From contig NZ_FQTV01000001.1 of the NCBI RefSeq assembly GCF_900128905.1, forward strand, positions 124,001 through 188,000: a stretch of 64,000 nucleotides of DNA, written 5' to 3'. Below the pieces are notes generated by a model that was given only the letters and a program-made list of their open reading frames with translations, had not been told where the DNA came from and did not search any database. Below are positions 17,299 to 26,593 of this stretch, piece after piece (position 1 is the stretch's first letter; each line of letters opens with the position of its first letter). The position numbers and the translations under genes are program-made. Source of the stretch: Bacteroides luti. GTDB lineage: Bacteria > Bacteroidota > Bacteroidia > Bacteroidales > Bacteroidaceae.

Positions 17299-18282
17299 AT
17301 GATATTTGCTAATATACATTATTTATTTCTGCTGATACTTCTTATACCATATATCATGTGGTATATACTAAAGCAACGGAAAAATGAAGCTTCTCTTCAG
17401 GTTTCCGATACAAGGGTATATGCTCATGCGCCTAAAAGTTATAAGATTTATCTGCTTCACGCGCCTTTTATTCTTAGGGTTATTGCTTTTGTAATGTTGG
17501 TGCTGATTCTTGCACGTCCGCAAACCACAAATAGCTGGAAAAATACGGAGACAGAAGGTATTGATATCATGCTTGATATTGATATTTCATCTACCATGCT
17601 GGCAGAAGATCTTAAGCCAAACCGTTTGGAAGCGGCGAAAGAAGTTGCTACAGAATTTATCAACGGTCGCCCTAATGATAATATCGGTCTGACACTCTTT
17701 GCAGCCGAAAGCTTTACTCAGTGTCCGTTGACAGTAGATCATGCCGTTTTACTTAATCTTTTCCAGAACATTAAATGTGGATTGATTGAAGATGGTACCG
17801 CTATTGGTATGGGTATTGCTAATGCTGTTACTCGTTTGAAGGACAGTAAAGCAAAATCCAAAGTAATTATTTTATTGACTGATGGCTCGAATAATAAAGG
17901 TGAAATATCTCCATTAACAGCTGCCGAAATAGCCAAAAGCTTTGGTATCAGAGTCTATACTATTGGTGTAGGAACAAATGGAATGGCTCCATATCCTTAT
18001 CCAACAGCTGCTGGTGTACAGTATATTAATATGCCTGTTGAGTTTGATGAATCAACATTGTCACAGATAGCATCAACTACCGATGGTAAATATTTCCGTG
18101 CTACAAGTACTTCTAAGTTGAAAGAAGTTTATCAGGAAATTGATAAGCTGGAAAAAACCAAGTTAAACGTTAAGGCATTTAGTAAGAGACAGGAAAATTA
18201 TCAGCCATTTGCATTGATATTACTCCTGTGTATTCTTAGTGAAATACTTTTGCGTAACTCTGTATTAAAGAAAATACCATAA
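17299..18282 (+). CDS. batA: BatA, VWA domain membrane protein (aerotolerance operon)
   Basis: 327 residues. An N-terminal hydrophobic segment (about 7-24) and a second one at 57-74 flank a short loop. The VWA domain (about 88-290) has MIDAS residues D95, S97 and T99 (DISST). A C-terminal membrane segment follows (about 305-322). The bat genes were described in Bacteroides fragilis as promoting aerotolerance, possibly by exporting reducing power; the precise role is unresolved. batB follows after 17 bp and is clearly paralogous. Confidence 0.95.
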   Translation: MIFANIHYLFLLILLIPYIMWYILKQRKNEASLQVSDTRVYAHAPKSYKIYLLHAPFILRVIAFVMLVLILARPQTTNSWKNTETEGIDIMLDIDISSTMLAEDLKPNRLEAAKEVATEFINGRPNDNIGLTLFAAESFTQCPLTVDHAVLLNLFQNIKCGLIEDGTAIGMGIANAVTRLKDSKAKSKVIILLTDGSNNKGEISPLTAAEIAKSFGIRVYTIGVGTNGMAPYPYPTAAGVQYINMPVEFDESTLSQIASTTDGKYFRATSTSKLKEVYQEIDKLEKTKLNVKAFSKRQENYQPFALILLLCILSEILLRNSVLKKIP

Positions 18283-18299
18283 TAAAAACAAGATAAACT

Positions 18300-19322
18300 A
18301 TGTTTCGATTTGCAGACCCGACATATTTATATCTACTTATAATATTGCCGTTTATTGTGGCTTTTTATTTGTATTCCAACTTTAAGAGGAGGAAAGCAAT
18401 TAAAAAGTTTGGTGATCCGGAATTGATGGCTCAGCTTATGCCTGATGTCTCAAAATATCGTCCTGACGTAAAATTCTGGTTAGTATTAAGTGCTTTGGCG
18501 CTGACTATTGTTCTTATCGCTCGTCCTCAGTTTGGCACAAAACTAAATAAAGTAAAAAGGAGTGGAGTTGAGGTGATTATTGCATTAGATATTTCTAATT
18601 CAATGCTTGCTGAAGATGTTACTCCAAGCCGTTTAGAGAAATCAAAAATGTTGGTGTCTAAGCTGGTTGATGGATTCGATCAGGATAAAGTGGGTATGAT
18701 TGTATTTGCAGGAGATGCCTATACACAATTGCCTATTACAAGCGATTACATTTCAGCTAAAATGTTTCTGGAGACAATTACTCCCGATTTAATTTCCAGA
18801 CAAGGAACTGCAATTGGTACTGCCGTTGATTTGGCTACACATAGCTTTACTCCTCAGGAAGGAGTGGGTAGAGCTATTGTACTTATTACCGATGGTGAAA
18901 ATCACGAAGATGGAGCTTTAGAAGCTGTAAAAGCTGCAAAAAAAGCGGGAATTATTGTGCATGTGCTTGGAGTTGGTTCTCCTGATGGAGCACCTATTCC
19001 TGTTCCGGGAACAAATAATTTCCGTAAAGACAGACAGGGAAATGTTATTGTAACTCGTTTGAATGAATCTATGTGTAAGGAGTTGGCTATTGCAGGCAAA
19101 GGTATATATGCACGGGTTGATAATTCAAATACTGCTCAGAAGGCATTAATCAGTGAAATTGATAAAATGGCTAAATCAGATATTGAAAGTAATGCATATT
19201 CTGATTTTGACGAACAATTTCAGGGAGTTGCATGGATCATTTTACTTCTGTTGATAGCTGATTTGTTGTTGCTGGAACGTAAGAATCCATTATTCAAGAA
19301 TATTAAACTGTTTAAGATATAG
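18300..19322 (+). CDS. batB: BatB, VWA domain membrane protein
   Basis: 340 residues with the same plan as BatA: two N-terminal membrane segments (about 8-26 and 60-75, ending ARPQFG), a VWA domain with a complete MIDAS DISNS (D97, S99, S101), and a C-terminal membrane segment (about 311-327). BatA and BatB probably form a membrane complex whose VWA domains are acted on by MoxR (inference from family). Seven bp separate it from batC. Confidence 0.95.
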   Translation: MFRFADPTYLYLLIILPFIVAFYLYSNFKRRKAIKKFGDPELMAQLMPDVSKYRPDVKFWLVLSALALTIVLIARPQFGTKLNKVKRSGVEVIIALDISNSMLAEDVTPSRLEKSKMLVSKLVDGFDQDKVGMIVFAGDAYTQLPITSDYISAKMFLETITPDLISRQGTAIGTAVDLATHSFTPQEGVGRAIVLITDGENHEDGALEAVKAAKKAGIIVHVLGVGSPDGAPIPVPGTNNFRKDRQGNVIVTRLNESMCKELAIAGKGIYARVDNSNTAQKALISEIDKMAKSDIESNAYSDFDEQFQGVAWIILLLLIADLLLLERKNPLFKNIKLFKI

Positions 19323-19329
19323 TAGAGAG

Positions 19330-20040
19330 ATGTCACAGATTAAATATATTATTTTTATAGCTTTCATTCTTTTGGCCAATTGTGCATCTTTTGCCCAAAA
19401 GACCGAGAGGGATTATATCCGGAAAGGAAACCGATTGTTTAATGATAGTCTCTTTCTGCAGGCTGAGGTTAATTATCGGAAAGCTTTAGAGCTTAATCCT
19501 AATTCTACAGAAGCTTTATATAACCTGGGAAATACACTCTCTCAGCAAGGTAAATTGAAAAATGCAATGGAACAATATACCGCAGCTTCTAAATCTGAAA
19601 AAAACAAGACTATGCTTGCTAAAATCTATCATAATGCCGGTGTGTTGTATCAATCTGCTAAGCATTATAAAGAAGCAGTGCAGGCTTATAAGCAATCTTT
19701 GAGAAATAATCCTAAGGATGATGAAACCAGATATAACCTGGCTTTGGCTATGAAAATGCTGAAGGATCAACAGAATCAGGATAAGAATAAAGACAAAAAT
19801 AAAGATAAAAATAAGGATAAAGACAAACAGAAGAAGCAAGACAACAAGAATAAACAAGATCAGAAGAATAAAGACGATAAACAAAAGCAGCAGCCTAAAC
19901 CTCAGCAGAATAAGAATCAGATGTCAAAAGAGAATGCTGAACAATTGCTGAATGCTGCGATGCAAGATGAGAAACAACTTCAGGAAAAAGCTAAGAAACA
20001 ATTAAGAAATCAAGGCAGAAACCTGGATAAAGATTGGTAG
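19330..20040 (+). CDS. batC: BatC, TPR protein with Lys/Asp/Asn/Gln-rich tail
   Basis: 236 residues. Signal peptide about 1-22 (ANCASFAQ), tetratricopeptide repeats (about 28-140; YNLGNTLSQQGKLKNAMEQY is one clear unit), then a long charged low-complexity tail (about 147-205) made of KDKNK-type repeats, and a final helical segment. TPRs mediate protein contacts, probably with the other Bat proteins. The DNA of the tail (about 19777-19905) is almost pure A/G with repeated AATAAAGAT/C units, so its length may vary between strains. Confidence 0.93.
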   Translation: MSQIKYIIFIAFILLANCASFAQKTERDYIRKGNRLFNDSLFLQAEVNYRKALELNPNSTEALYNLGNTLSQQGKLKNAMEQYTAASKSEKNKTMLAKIYHNAGVLYQSAKHYKEAVQAYKQSLRNNPKDDETRYNLALAMKMLKDQQNQDKNKDKNKDKNKDKDKQKKQDNKNKQDQKNKDDKQKQQPKPQQNKNQMSKENAEQLLNAAMQDEKQLQEKAKKQLRNQGRNLDKDW

Positions 20041-20075
20041 TATAATAAATAAAGGATAATAATAAAATATAAGCA

Positions 20076-21902
20076 ATGAGGAAACTGATTTTCTTATTCG
20101 TTATTTTACTGGTTCCCGGAATTAATAGTTTTGCTGATAACGTAAGGTTGGTGGCAGAAGCTCCGGAGGCAGTAGCTGTTGGTGATCAATTTAGAATTAC
20201 TTACACGGTAAATACACAAGATGTAAAGAGCTTTAGAGCTTCTGCAATGAAAGGATTCGAGGTATTAGCCGGTCCGTATGAGTCGAGAATGACTAGTTCG
20301 CAATATGTTAACGGAAAAGGCTCTACTGTTAGCTCTATAACCTATACTTTTACGGTAATGGCTAGTACAAAAGGAACTTTTTCTATAACTCCAGCAAGTA
20401 TTGTTGCTGCTGGCAAGCCTATAACTTCAAATGCTTTAAGAATCAGGGTGCTCCCAGCAGACCAAAGTAATGCTAACGCTGGTTCTTCTTCTGGCAGGGC
20501 TTCTCGTTCCTCTTCAGGAGCTAAGATTTCTGCAAACGATTTGATTATTGTAGGTTCTGTAAATAAAACAAATGTTTACGAACAGGAAGCACTTGTACTT
20601 ACTTATAAAGTCTATACTTTGGTCGATTTAAGAGGTTTTGATAATGTTAAGTTACCTGACTTTAAAGGTTTCCAATCACAAGAAGTTGAACTACCTCAAA
20701 CAAAACAGTTTACTATGGAGCGCTATAAGGGAAGAAATTATAACTCTGTAGTGTACAGACAGTTTGTTCTTTTCCCACAGCAAACGGGTAAATTGACTAT
20801 TAATCCTGCAAGATTTGATGCGTCAATTGCAAAAGTTATGCGAACAGATGATCCGCTTGATGCTTTCTTTAATGGAGGATCTAATGTTATGGAAGTGAAG
20901 AAAACAGTTGTAACTCCTCAGATTACTGTAAATGTATCAGCTTTACCTGGTGGTAAGCCTGCTAATTTCTGCGGTGGAGTAGGAGGATTTACTCTTTCAT
21001 CTTCAATCAACTCAAAAAGTGTGAAAACTAACGATGCTGTAACTATTAAATTAACAATCTCGGGTGTAGGTAATCTTAAACTAATTGAGACTCCTAAAAT
21101 TGAATTCCCTAAAGATTTTGAGGTTTATGATCCGAAAGTTACTAATAAGTTTACTCTTACTAAAAGTGGTTTGTCTGGAAGTAAAGTGATTGAATATCTT
21201 GTAATTCCTCGCTATGCAGGAAATTATAAGATTCCAGCTGCAAATCTTACTTATTTTGATACGAATTCAAATACTTATAAAACTCTCAGATCTCAGGAAT
21301 ATAGCCTGAATGTAGTGAAAGGTGCTGGTAATGCAGATCAGGTAATTGCAAACTTTACTAATAAAGAGGATCTTAAGGTATTAGGTTCTGACATTCGATA
21401 TATAAAGACTAATGATGTTACACTTTCTGATAAGGATGATTTCTTGTTTGGTTCATTGTTATATTATTTACTTTATATTATTCCTGCCTCCTTATTTATA
21501 GCCTTTGTAATCATTTACAGAAAACAAGCTGTAGAGAATGCAAATGTTGCTAAGGTACGTACTAAAAAAGCAAATAAGGTTGCTACAAAACGTATGAAGA
21601 ATGCTGGTAAGCTTTTGAGTGAGAACAAAAAGGAACAGTTCTACGACGAAGTATTAAAAGCTTTGTGGGGATATATTAGTGATAAACTCAATATTCCGGT
21701 TTCTAAGCTGACAAAAGATAATGTTGATACTGAATTGACAAATTATGGAGTGAACGCAGAACTTACTAAGGAGTTCTTGTCAGTCCTTGATCAATGTGAG
21801 TTTGCTCGTTATGCTCCGGGTGATCCTAATGAAGCTATGGATAAAGTTTATTCTTCTGCCATCGAGGTAGTGAGTAAAATGGAAAACATAATCAAACACT
21901 AA
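20076..21902 (+). CDS. batD: BatD, oxygen-tolerance family membrane protein
   Basis: 608 residues. Signal peptide about 1-20 (ending INSFA). Extended beta-rich periplasmic region matching the BatD/oxygen-tolerance family (VRLVAEAPEAVAVGDQFRITYTV at the start; FPQQTGKLTINPA in the middle). One membrane segment at about 462-482 (LLYYLLYIIPASLFIAFVII), then a basic, helical cytoplasmic tail with ALWGYISDKLNIPVSKLTKDN. Cotranscribed with batC (35-bp gap) and batE (19-bp gap). Confidence 0.95.
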   Translation: MRKLIFLFVILLVPGINSFADNVRLVAEAPEAVAVGDQFRITYTVNTQDVKSFRASAMKGFEVLAGPYESRMTSSQYVNGKGSTVSSITYTFTVMASTKGTFSITPASIVAAGKPITSNALRIRVLPADQSNANAGSSSGRASRSSSGAKISANDLIIVGSVNKTNVYEQEALVLTYKVYTLVDLRGFDNVKLPDFKGFQSQEVELPQTKQFTMERYKGRNYNSVVYRQFVLFPQQTGKLTINPARFDASIAKVMRTDDPLDAFFNGGSNVMEVKKTVVTPQITVNVSALPGGKPANFCGGVGGFTLSSSINSKSVKTNDAVTIKLTISGVGNLKLIETPKIEFPKDFEVYDPKVTNKFTLTKSGLSGSKVIEYLVIPRYAGNYKIPAANLTYFDTNSNTYKTLRSQEYSLNVVKGAGNADQVIANFTNKEDLKVLGSDIRYIKTNDVTLSDKDDFLFGSLLYYLLYIIPASLFIAFVIIYRKQAVENANVAKVRTKKANKVATKRMKNAGKLLSENKKEQFYDEVLKALWGYISDKLNIPVSKLTKDNVDTELTNYGVNAELTKEFLSVLDQCEFARYAPGDPNEAMDKVYSSAIEVVSKMENIIKH

Positions 21903-21921
21903 CTTATTAAGAAATAGTGAT

Positions 21922-22746
21922 ATGAAGAAAATTATATTTTTAGTATTAAGCATTCTGTGTTCTTTTAATCTTTCTGCCCAGGATTCTTTGGCTACAGATT
22001 CTGTACAATCATCCAGAACTGCCCGAAGAGAGTTTTCTGCAGCTAAGATTGAAAATGCTACTAAAGCACAGGGTGACAGTGCATATATTCGTAACGACTT
22101 TGCTTCAGCTATCCAGATATACGAATCATTACTTGAAACTAAAGGAGTAGCAGCAGAAGTTTATTATAACTTAGGCAATAGCTATTATAAAATAGGTAAT
22201 ATGTCTAGAGCTATTTTAAATTATGAACGTGCATTATTACTTAATCCAGGAGACAGTGACATACGTTCAAACTTGGAAATAGCTCGCAGCAAAACGGTTG
22301 ATAAGGTAGATGCCGCTCCTGAACTATTTTTTGTGACATGGACAAATTCGCTTATTAATTGTATGGGAGCCGATGCATGGGCTAAATGCGGAGTTGCTTC
22401 TTTTATTCTTTTAATTGTAGCACTCTATTTCTTTATTTTCTCTAAGAAGATTGTGCTGAAAAAGATTGGATTTATAGCTTCAATATCTTTGTTGGTAATT
22501 CTTGTTCTCTCTAATGTATTTGCTGCTCATCAGAAAGATCGTCTTATAAATCGTTCTGATGCAATTATTATGACACCTAGTGTAACAGTAAAGAGTACCC
22601 CAAATGAGAGTGGTACGGACTTATTTATTATCCACGAAGGGCGTAAAGTAAGCATTAAAGATAATTCCATGAAAGAATGGAAAGAAATAAAATTAGAAGA
22701 TGGCAATGTGGGTTGGATCAAAGCTGCTGATCTTGAAGTGATCTAA
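21922..22746 (+). CDS. batE: BatE, TPR protein with C-terminal SH3-like domain
   Basis: 274 residues. Signal peptide about 1-19 (FNLSAQ), TPR units (about 45-120; VYYNLGNSYYKIGNMSRAILNYERAL), two membrane segments (about 152-172 and 177-198) and a bacterial SH3-like domain at the end (about 210-274; GRKVSIKD, then VGWIKAADL). This is the usual BatE architecture. It probably joins the BatA-D membrane assembly; the SH3-like domain may contact the envelope (inference). Confidence 0.93.
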   Translation: MKKIIFLVLSILCSFNLSAQDSLATDSVQSSRTARREFSAAKIENATKAQGDSAYIRNDFASAIQIYESLLETKGVAAEVYYNLGNSYYKIGNMSRAILNYERALLLNPGDSDIRSNLEIARSKTVDKVDAAPELFFVTWTNSLINCMGADAWAKCGVASFILLIVALYFFIFSKKIVLKKIGFIASISLLVILVLSNVFAAHQKDRLINRSDAIIMTPSVTVKSTPNESGTDLFIIHEGRKVSIKDNSMKEWKEIKLEDGNVGWIKAADLEVI

Positions 22747-22770
22747 ATTTTTAATGATAATCTAAATACA

Positions 22771-23484
22771 ATGACTGACATACAGCAATTAATACAATAT
22801 GATAAAAGCGCTTTTTTAGCTTTAAACGGTAGTGATTCTACCTTTTGGGATGGATTTATGTGGGTATATACAAGTACAACTGTATGGATTCCACTAGCGC
22901 TTGTATTGCTGTATGTCATCATTCGAAATAATAAACTAAAAGAAGCATTATTAATAATTCTTTTAATTGCAATAACTATTACAATATGTGATCGGGTTTC
23001 ATCGGGTGTTTTTAAGCCTATATTTAAACGTTTTCGACCAGCTCAGGATCCTGAATTTATGTATTTAGTTGATATTATACATGGATATAGGGGAGGGCGA
23101 TATGGTTTTATTTCCAGTCATGCTGCAAACACTTTTGGTCTTGTAACTTTCACCTCATTTTTATTCAGAAGAAAAGAATATACTTTTGCTTTTCTTTTTT
23201 GGGCCATTATCACATGTTATTCTCGGATATATCTCGGAGTACATTATTTAGGTGATATCATTTGTGGGGCAATTCTAGGCTTTATTTCAGGTTTATTAGT
23301 CTATTATATATATAAATATATTCGCTCAAAGTATTTTTATGATAAAAGGCTTAAATACTCGGTGAAATATACTCCAAGTGGTTATTTAATCTCTGACATA
23401 AATATCTTATTAATAGCTTTATTTTCTACAATATTTGTTGTAATGATAGCTGGCATGATTATTTATAACTATTATTATTTGTAA
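22771..23484 (+). CDS. PAP2-family membrane phosphatase
   Basis: 237 residues, polytopic (five to six membrane segments). The three PAP2 motifs are seen: KPIFKRFRP (motif 1), FISSHAAN (motif 2, with SSH replacing the usual SGH), and SRIYLGVHYLGD (motif 3). Family members remove phosphate from lipids such as undecaprenyl diphosphate or phosphatidylglycerophosphate; the substrate here is not evident. It follows batE by 24 bp and is probably the last gene of the operon, an association common in Bacteroides. Confidence 0.9.
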   Translation: MTDIQQLIQYDKSAFLALNGSDSTFWDGFMWVYTSTTVWIPLALVLLYVIIRNNKLKEALLIILLIAITITICDRVSSGVFKPIFKRFRPAQDPEFMYLVDIIHGYRGGRYGFISSHAANTFGLVTFTSFLFRRKEYTFAFLFWAIITCYSRIYLGVHYLGDIICGAILGFISGLLVYYIYKYIRSKYFYDKRLKYSVKYTPSGYLISDINILLIALFSTIFVVMIAGMIIYNYYYL

Positions 23485-23617
23485 ATTCTCAGAACTTAAT
23501 ACTCTCCTGATTTGTTTTTTATATAAAATTATGGGTTAAAGATTTGATTTCTATATTTTTTTTGTTAAGTTTATAGCGATAAATAATTGATATAGTATTA
23601 ACCCCAATTTCTATATT

Positions 23618-23911
23618 ATGAACAGAACAATAACTTTCAATGAACTTAGGAAAATAAAAGATTCATTGCCCAGCGGAAGCATGCACAGAATTGCTGATGA
23701 ACTCAATTTAGAGGTAGACACAGTCCGTAATTTCTTCGGTGGCAGTAACTTCAAGGAAGGCAAAAGTGTTGGACTTCATACAGAACCAGGTCCTGATGGT
23801 GGTTTGGTTATGCTTGATGATACAACTGTTCTTGATCTCGCTTTAAAAATATTAGATGAACATAATATTAACCATCGGGAAGAAGTAAGTGAGGAACTAA
23901 TGCAAGTTTAG
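23618..23911 (+). CDS. Conserved small DNA-binding-like protein (helix-turn-helix)
   Basis: 97 residues. Residues about 20-42 (GSMHRIADELNLEVDTVRNFF) look like a helix-turn-helix: a Met-His-Arg helix, a turn, and Val-Asp-Thr-Val-Arg as the recognition helix. A Gly-rich segment follows and then an acidic C-terminal helix. It is of a type that recurs in Bacteroidales, where it is called a DNA-binding protein without known function. Monocistronic: 134 bp from PAP2, and closed by a strong terminator. Confidence 0.8.
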   Translation: MNRTITFNELRKIKDSLPSGSMHRIADELNLEVDTVRNFFGGSNFKEGKSVGLHTEPGPDGGLVMLDDTTVLDLALKILDEHNINHREEVSEELMQV

Positions 23912-23921
23912 TCAATAAAAA

Positions 23922-23961
23922 TAAAAGTCCTGATTGATCCTTCTTCAATTAGGACTTTTTT
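23922..23961 (+). terminator. Rho-independent terminator
   Basis: Arms AAAAGTCCTGATTGA and TCAATTAGGACTTTT pair (one mismatch) and are followed by further T residues, just after the stop of the 97-residue gene. Confidence 0.85.
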
Positions 23962-24004
23962 CTATATATTAAGTTGTTATTATTTACAATTAAATGAAAC
24001 ATAT

Positions 24005-25129
24005 ATGGAGGAAAAATTAGTCACACTAGCCATACTAACGTATGCAAAGGCTCAAATTTTAAAGAGCGTATTAGAAAAAGAAGGGATAAAATCTTACATT
24101 CAAAATGTAGATCTTATAAAACCTGTGGTTTCTTCTGGTGTTCGTTTAAGGATAAAAGAAAGCGATCTACCTCATGCTTTGAAAATAACAGAAAGTAACC
24201 TTTGGCTTTCTGAGGAGATAATAGGAGAGAAGCCAATAGAAAAGGAAAAAAGTAATAAAGTTTTAATTCCTGTGGATTTCTCTGATTATTCTATGCGTGC
24301 ATGTGAATTTGGTTTTGGATTTGCAAAGACATTTGATACAGAAGTTGTCTTGCTTCATGTTTATTTTACTCCTAGATACATGCCGTCAATTCCATATAAC
24401 GATGTTTTTAGTTATCAAGGACCTGATGAAGAGTCAATAAAAAATATCATCAAAAAGGTCAATGAAGACTTAAATAATCTTTCTGATAAAATTAAGAGCA
24501 AAATTGATTCTGGTGAATTTCCTAATGTTAAATTTAATTGTGTACTAAAGGAAGGAATACCAGAAGAAGAAATTTTAAGATATGCTAAAAATACTTCTCC
24601 TGGTATAATTGTCATGGGAACTCGTGGTAAAAATAAGAAAGATGCAGATATTATTGGAAGTGTTACTGCTGAAGTAATTGATAGAAGTAGAGCTATTGTT
24701 TTTGTTGTTCCTGAAAATACGCCTTTTAAAATTTTTAATGATGTTACAAAGCTTGCTTTTATAACAAATTTCGATCAAAAAGATTTAATTGCTTTTGATG
24801 CATTAATTAAGAAAATGAGTGCATTTAAGTTTTCAGTTACACTTATACACTTAGCAACATTAAAAGATACTTGGAATGAAATCAAGTTAGCTGGTATTAA
24901 AGAATATTTCCATAAGCAATATCCTGATTTGCAGATTTATTATGATATTGTTATGGACGATAATTTAGGCCAGAATTTGGATTCATTTATTCAGGCCAAT
25001 AATATTGATGTTATTACAATTACATCATATAAAAGAAATATGTTTGCTCGCTTATTTAATCCTAGTATCGCAATGAAAATGATATTCCATACAGATACGC
25101 CATTATTAGTTATAAGTGATAAAATTTAG
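24005..25129 (+). CDS. Tandem universal stress protein with N-terminal DUF2007-like domain
   Basis: 374 residues in three parts: residues 1-65 resemble the DUF2007 'putative signal transducing' fold (LVTLAILTYAKAQILKSVLEKEGI, then SGVRLRIKESDLPHAL); about 84-235 form a Usp domain (KVLIPVDFSDYSMRACEF); about 240-373 form a second, more diverged Usp domain ending TPLLVISDK. The first Usp carries the ATP-binding motif G-2x-G-9x-G-S (GTRGKNKKDADIIGS); the second lacks a clear copy. Usp proteins respond to starvation or oxidative stress. Single-gene unit, followed by a bidirectional terminator. Confidence 0.9.
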   Translation: MEEKLVTLAILTYAKAQILKSVLEKEGIKSYIQNVDLIKPVVSSGVRLRIKESDLPHALKITESNLWLSEEIIGEKPIEKEKSNKVLIPVDFSDYSMRACEFGFGFAKTFDTEVVLLHVYFTPRYMPSIPYNDVFSYQGPDEESIKNIIKKVNEDLNNLSDKIKSKIDSGEFPNVKFNCVLKEGIPEEEILRYAKNTSPGIIVMGTRGKNKKDADIIGSVTAEVIDRSRAIVFVVPENTPFKIFNDVTKLAFITNFDQKDLIAFDALIKKMSAFKFSVTLIHLATLKDTWNEIKLAGIKEYFHKQYPDLQIYYDIVMDDNLGQNLDSFIQANNIDVITITSYKRNMFARLFNPSIAMKMIFHTDTPLLVISDKI

Positions 25130-25279
25130 CAAGTTCTAATTAGTTCAATAATTAATATTATGTTTAATATGGTTTATTTGTTTTATAAATTAAAGCCTCT
25201 ACTTCATTCAAATTGAAGATTAACCACAAAATAATCAATAATAAAATATAGATAAATAAGAACATAATTATATAAAATA

Positions 25280-25318
25280 AAAAAATCACTTAAGAATATT
25301 TTTCTTAAGTGATTTTTT
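25280..25318. terminator. Bidirectional terminator between usp and TPR genes
   Basis: A 17-bp perfect stem, AAAAAATCACTTAAGAA with its complement, around a 5-nt loop, with a T-run on both strands. It serves the plus-strand usp gene and the minus-strand TPR gene that converge here. Confidence 0.92.
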
Positions 25319-25336
25319 TATCAGGAAATAAGTTTT

Positions 25337-26566
25337 TTACTTGCCTTGAGCTTCAACTTCTTTTGCTAGAGCTTCAAATTCTGGACCACCAATTCCTAAC
25401 TTGTAGTAAATAGTATAAAGTCCACTTAACCATAAGTCTTTGCTATCAGGTTTAAGTTCTCTAGTTTTTTCATAGTATGGCTTAGCATCTTCATAGAATT
25501 TCTTGATCTTAGCTTGTTCTGATTTATACTTAGGATCATTAAATTCAATTTTAAGATTTGATTCATAGTCAATTGCTTGAGATAAATATGCTAGCCCCAT
25601 GTTAGAGTATGCTTCTGTGTACTTAGGATCAACGTCAATTGTCTTTTTATAGTATTCAATTGCTTTTTCATAGTTCTTCATACTTTGGCTAATATAACCT
25701 TTTACATAAAGGAAAAATGGATTTTTAGGATCTTTAGCAATCATCTGATCAGCAAAAGTATTTGCATCATCAAATTTATTTGTATTACTATAGAAATCGA
25801 TAAGGTGTCCAAAGAAATAATTGTTATCAGTGTAAGATTGAATACCTTCTTTTAAAGTATTAACCCAATTTGCAGTGTCTTTTAAAGCTTTATAACCTTC
25901 TGCAACTAATTGCAAAGCACTGCTGCCATTTTCTTTGTCTTTTTTAGCTAGAAGACCATATTTAATTGCATTTGGATAGTCATTCATTCTTGTAGCAGAT
26001 AGAGAAGCATAGAACGCAATGGTTGATAACAATGTATCTTTAGCAGCAATTTGTTCTTCTTGTAAAATTGGAGCATTTGCAAGATCTACATACATACCAA
26101 AGAAGTTAAGAGCTTCCTTGTTTTTACCCATGTTATAGTATTGGCTACCTCCGTTAATTAAGTTCACTCTCTCTGTCTTAATAGTTGAAGCATTACCTTT
26201 TCTGAATTTAAACTTAACTTTTCCTTTTTCGTTAGGAACTTGTTCTAATTCATCACATTTAAGAAAATAACCAAACATCTTATATAGGCTATTATATGCC
26301 TTTAAAGTGTCATATGGTTGTCTTAAATATGCATTCTTCATCTCGTTAGCATTAATGCTTTTTTGAATAAGACCGGCAACATTCCATGTATTTGCCTGAT
26401 TCTTTGTTTCTGGATTTTCTAAAGCTTCACCGATTAGTTTTTCAGCTTCAGTAAAATTAGGTTTTACTGCGTCTGCCAAGCTTTTTGCTTCTTTCACATT
26501 CTTTTCTTGAGCGAAAGAGAATCCAGCAGCTAACAGCAAGACAATTGATAATAATACTCTTTTCAT
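25337..26566 (-). CDS. Secreted tetratricopeptide-repeat protein
   Basis: 409 residues. Signal peptide about 1-20 (LLLAAGFSFAQ). TPR units are recognisable at about 265-320 (NPFFLYVKGYISQSMKNYEKAIEY, then YTEAYSNMGLAYLSQA); the rest is helical and Lys/Asp/Asn-rich. Probably periplasmic, function unknown. It lies 27 bp downstream of gyrA on the same strand and is probably cotranscribed with it, with the bidirectional terminator behind it. Confidence 0.88.
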   Translation of the reverse strand: MKRVLLSIVLLLAAGFSFAQEKNVKEAKSLADAVKPNFTEAEKLIGEALENPETKNQANTWNVAGLIQKSINANEMKNAYLRQPYDTLKAYNSLYKMFGYFLKCDELEQVPNEKGKVKFKFRKGNASTIKTERVNLINGGSQYYNMGKNKEALNFFGMYVDLANAPILQEEQIAAKDTLLSTIAFYASLSATRMNDYPNAIKYGLLAKKDKENGSSALQLVAEGYKALKDTANWVNTLKEGIQSYTDNNYFFGHLIDFYSNTNKFDDANTFADQMIAKDPKNPFFLYVKGYISQSMKNYEKAIEYYKKTIDVDPKYTEAYSNMGLAYLSQAIDYESNLKIEFNDPKYKSEQAKIKKFYEDAKPYYEKTRELKPDSKDLWLSGLYTIYYKLGIGGPEFEALAKEVEAQGK

Positions 26567-26593
26567 ACTTTTTGTGGATTAAATATTAAACTT

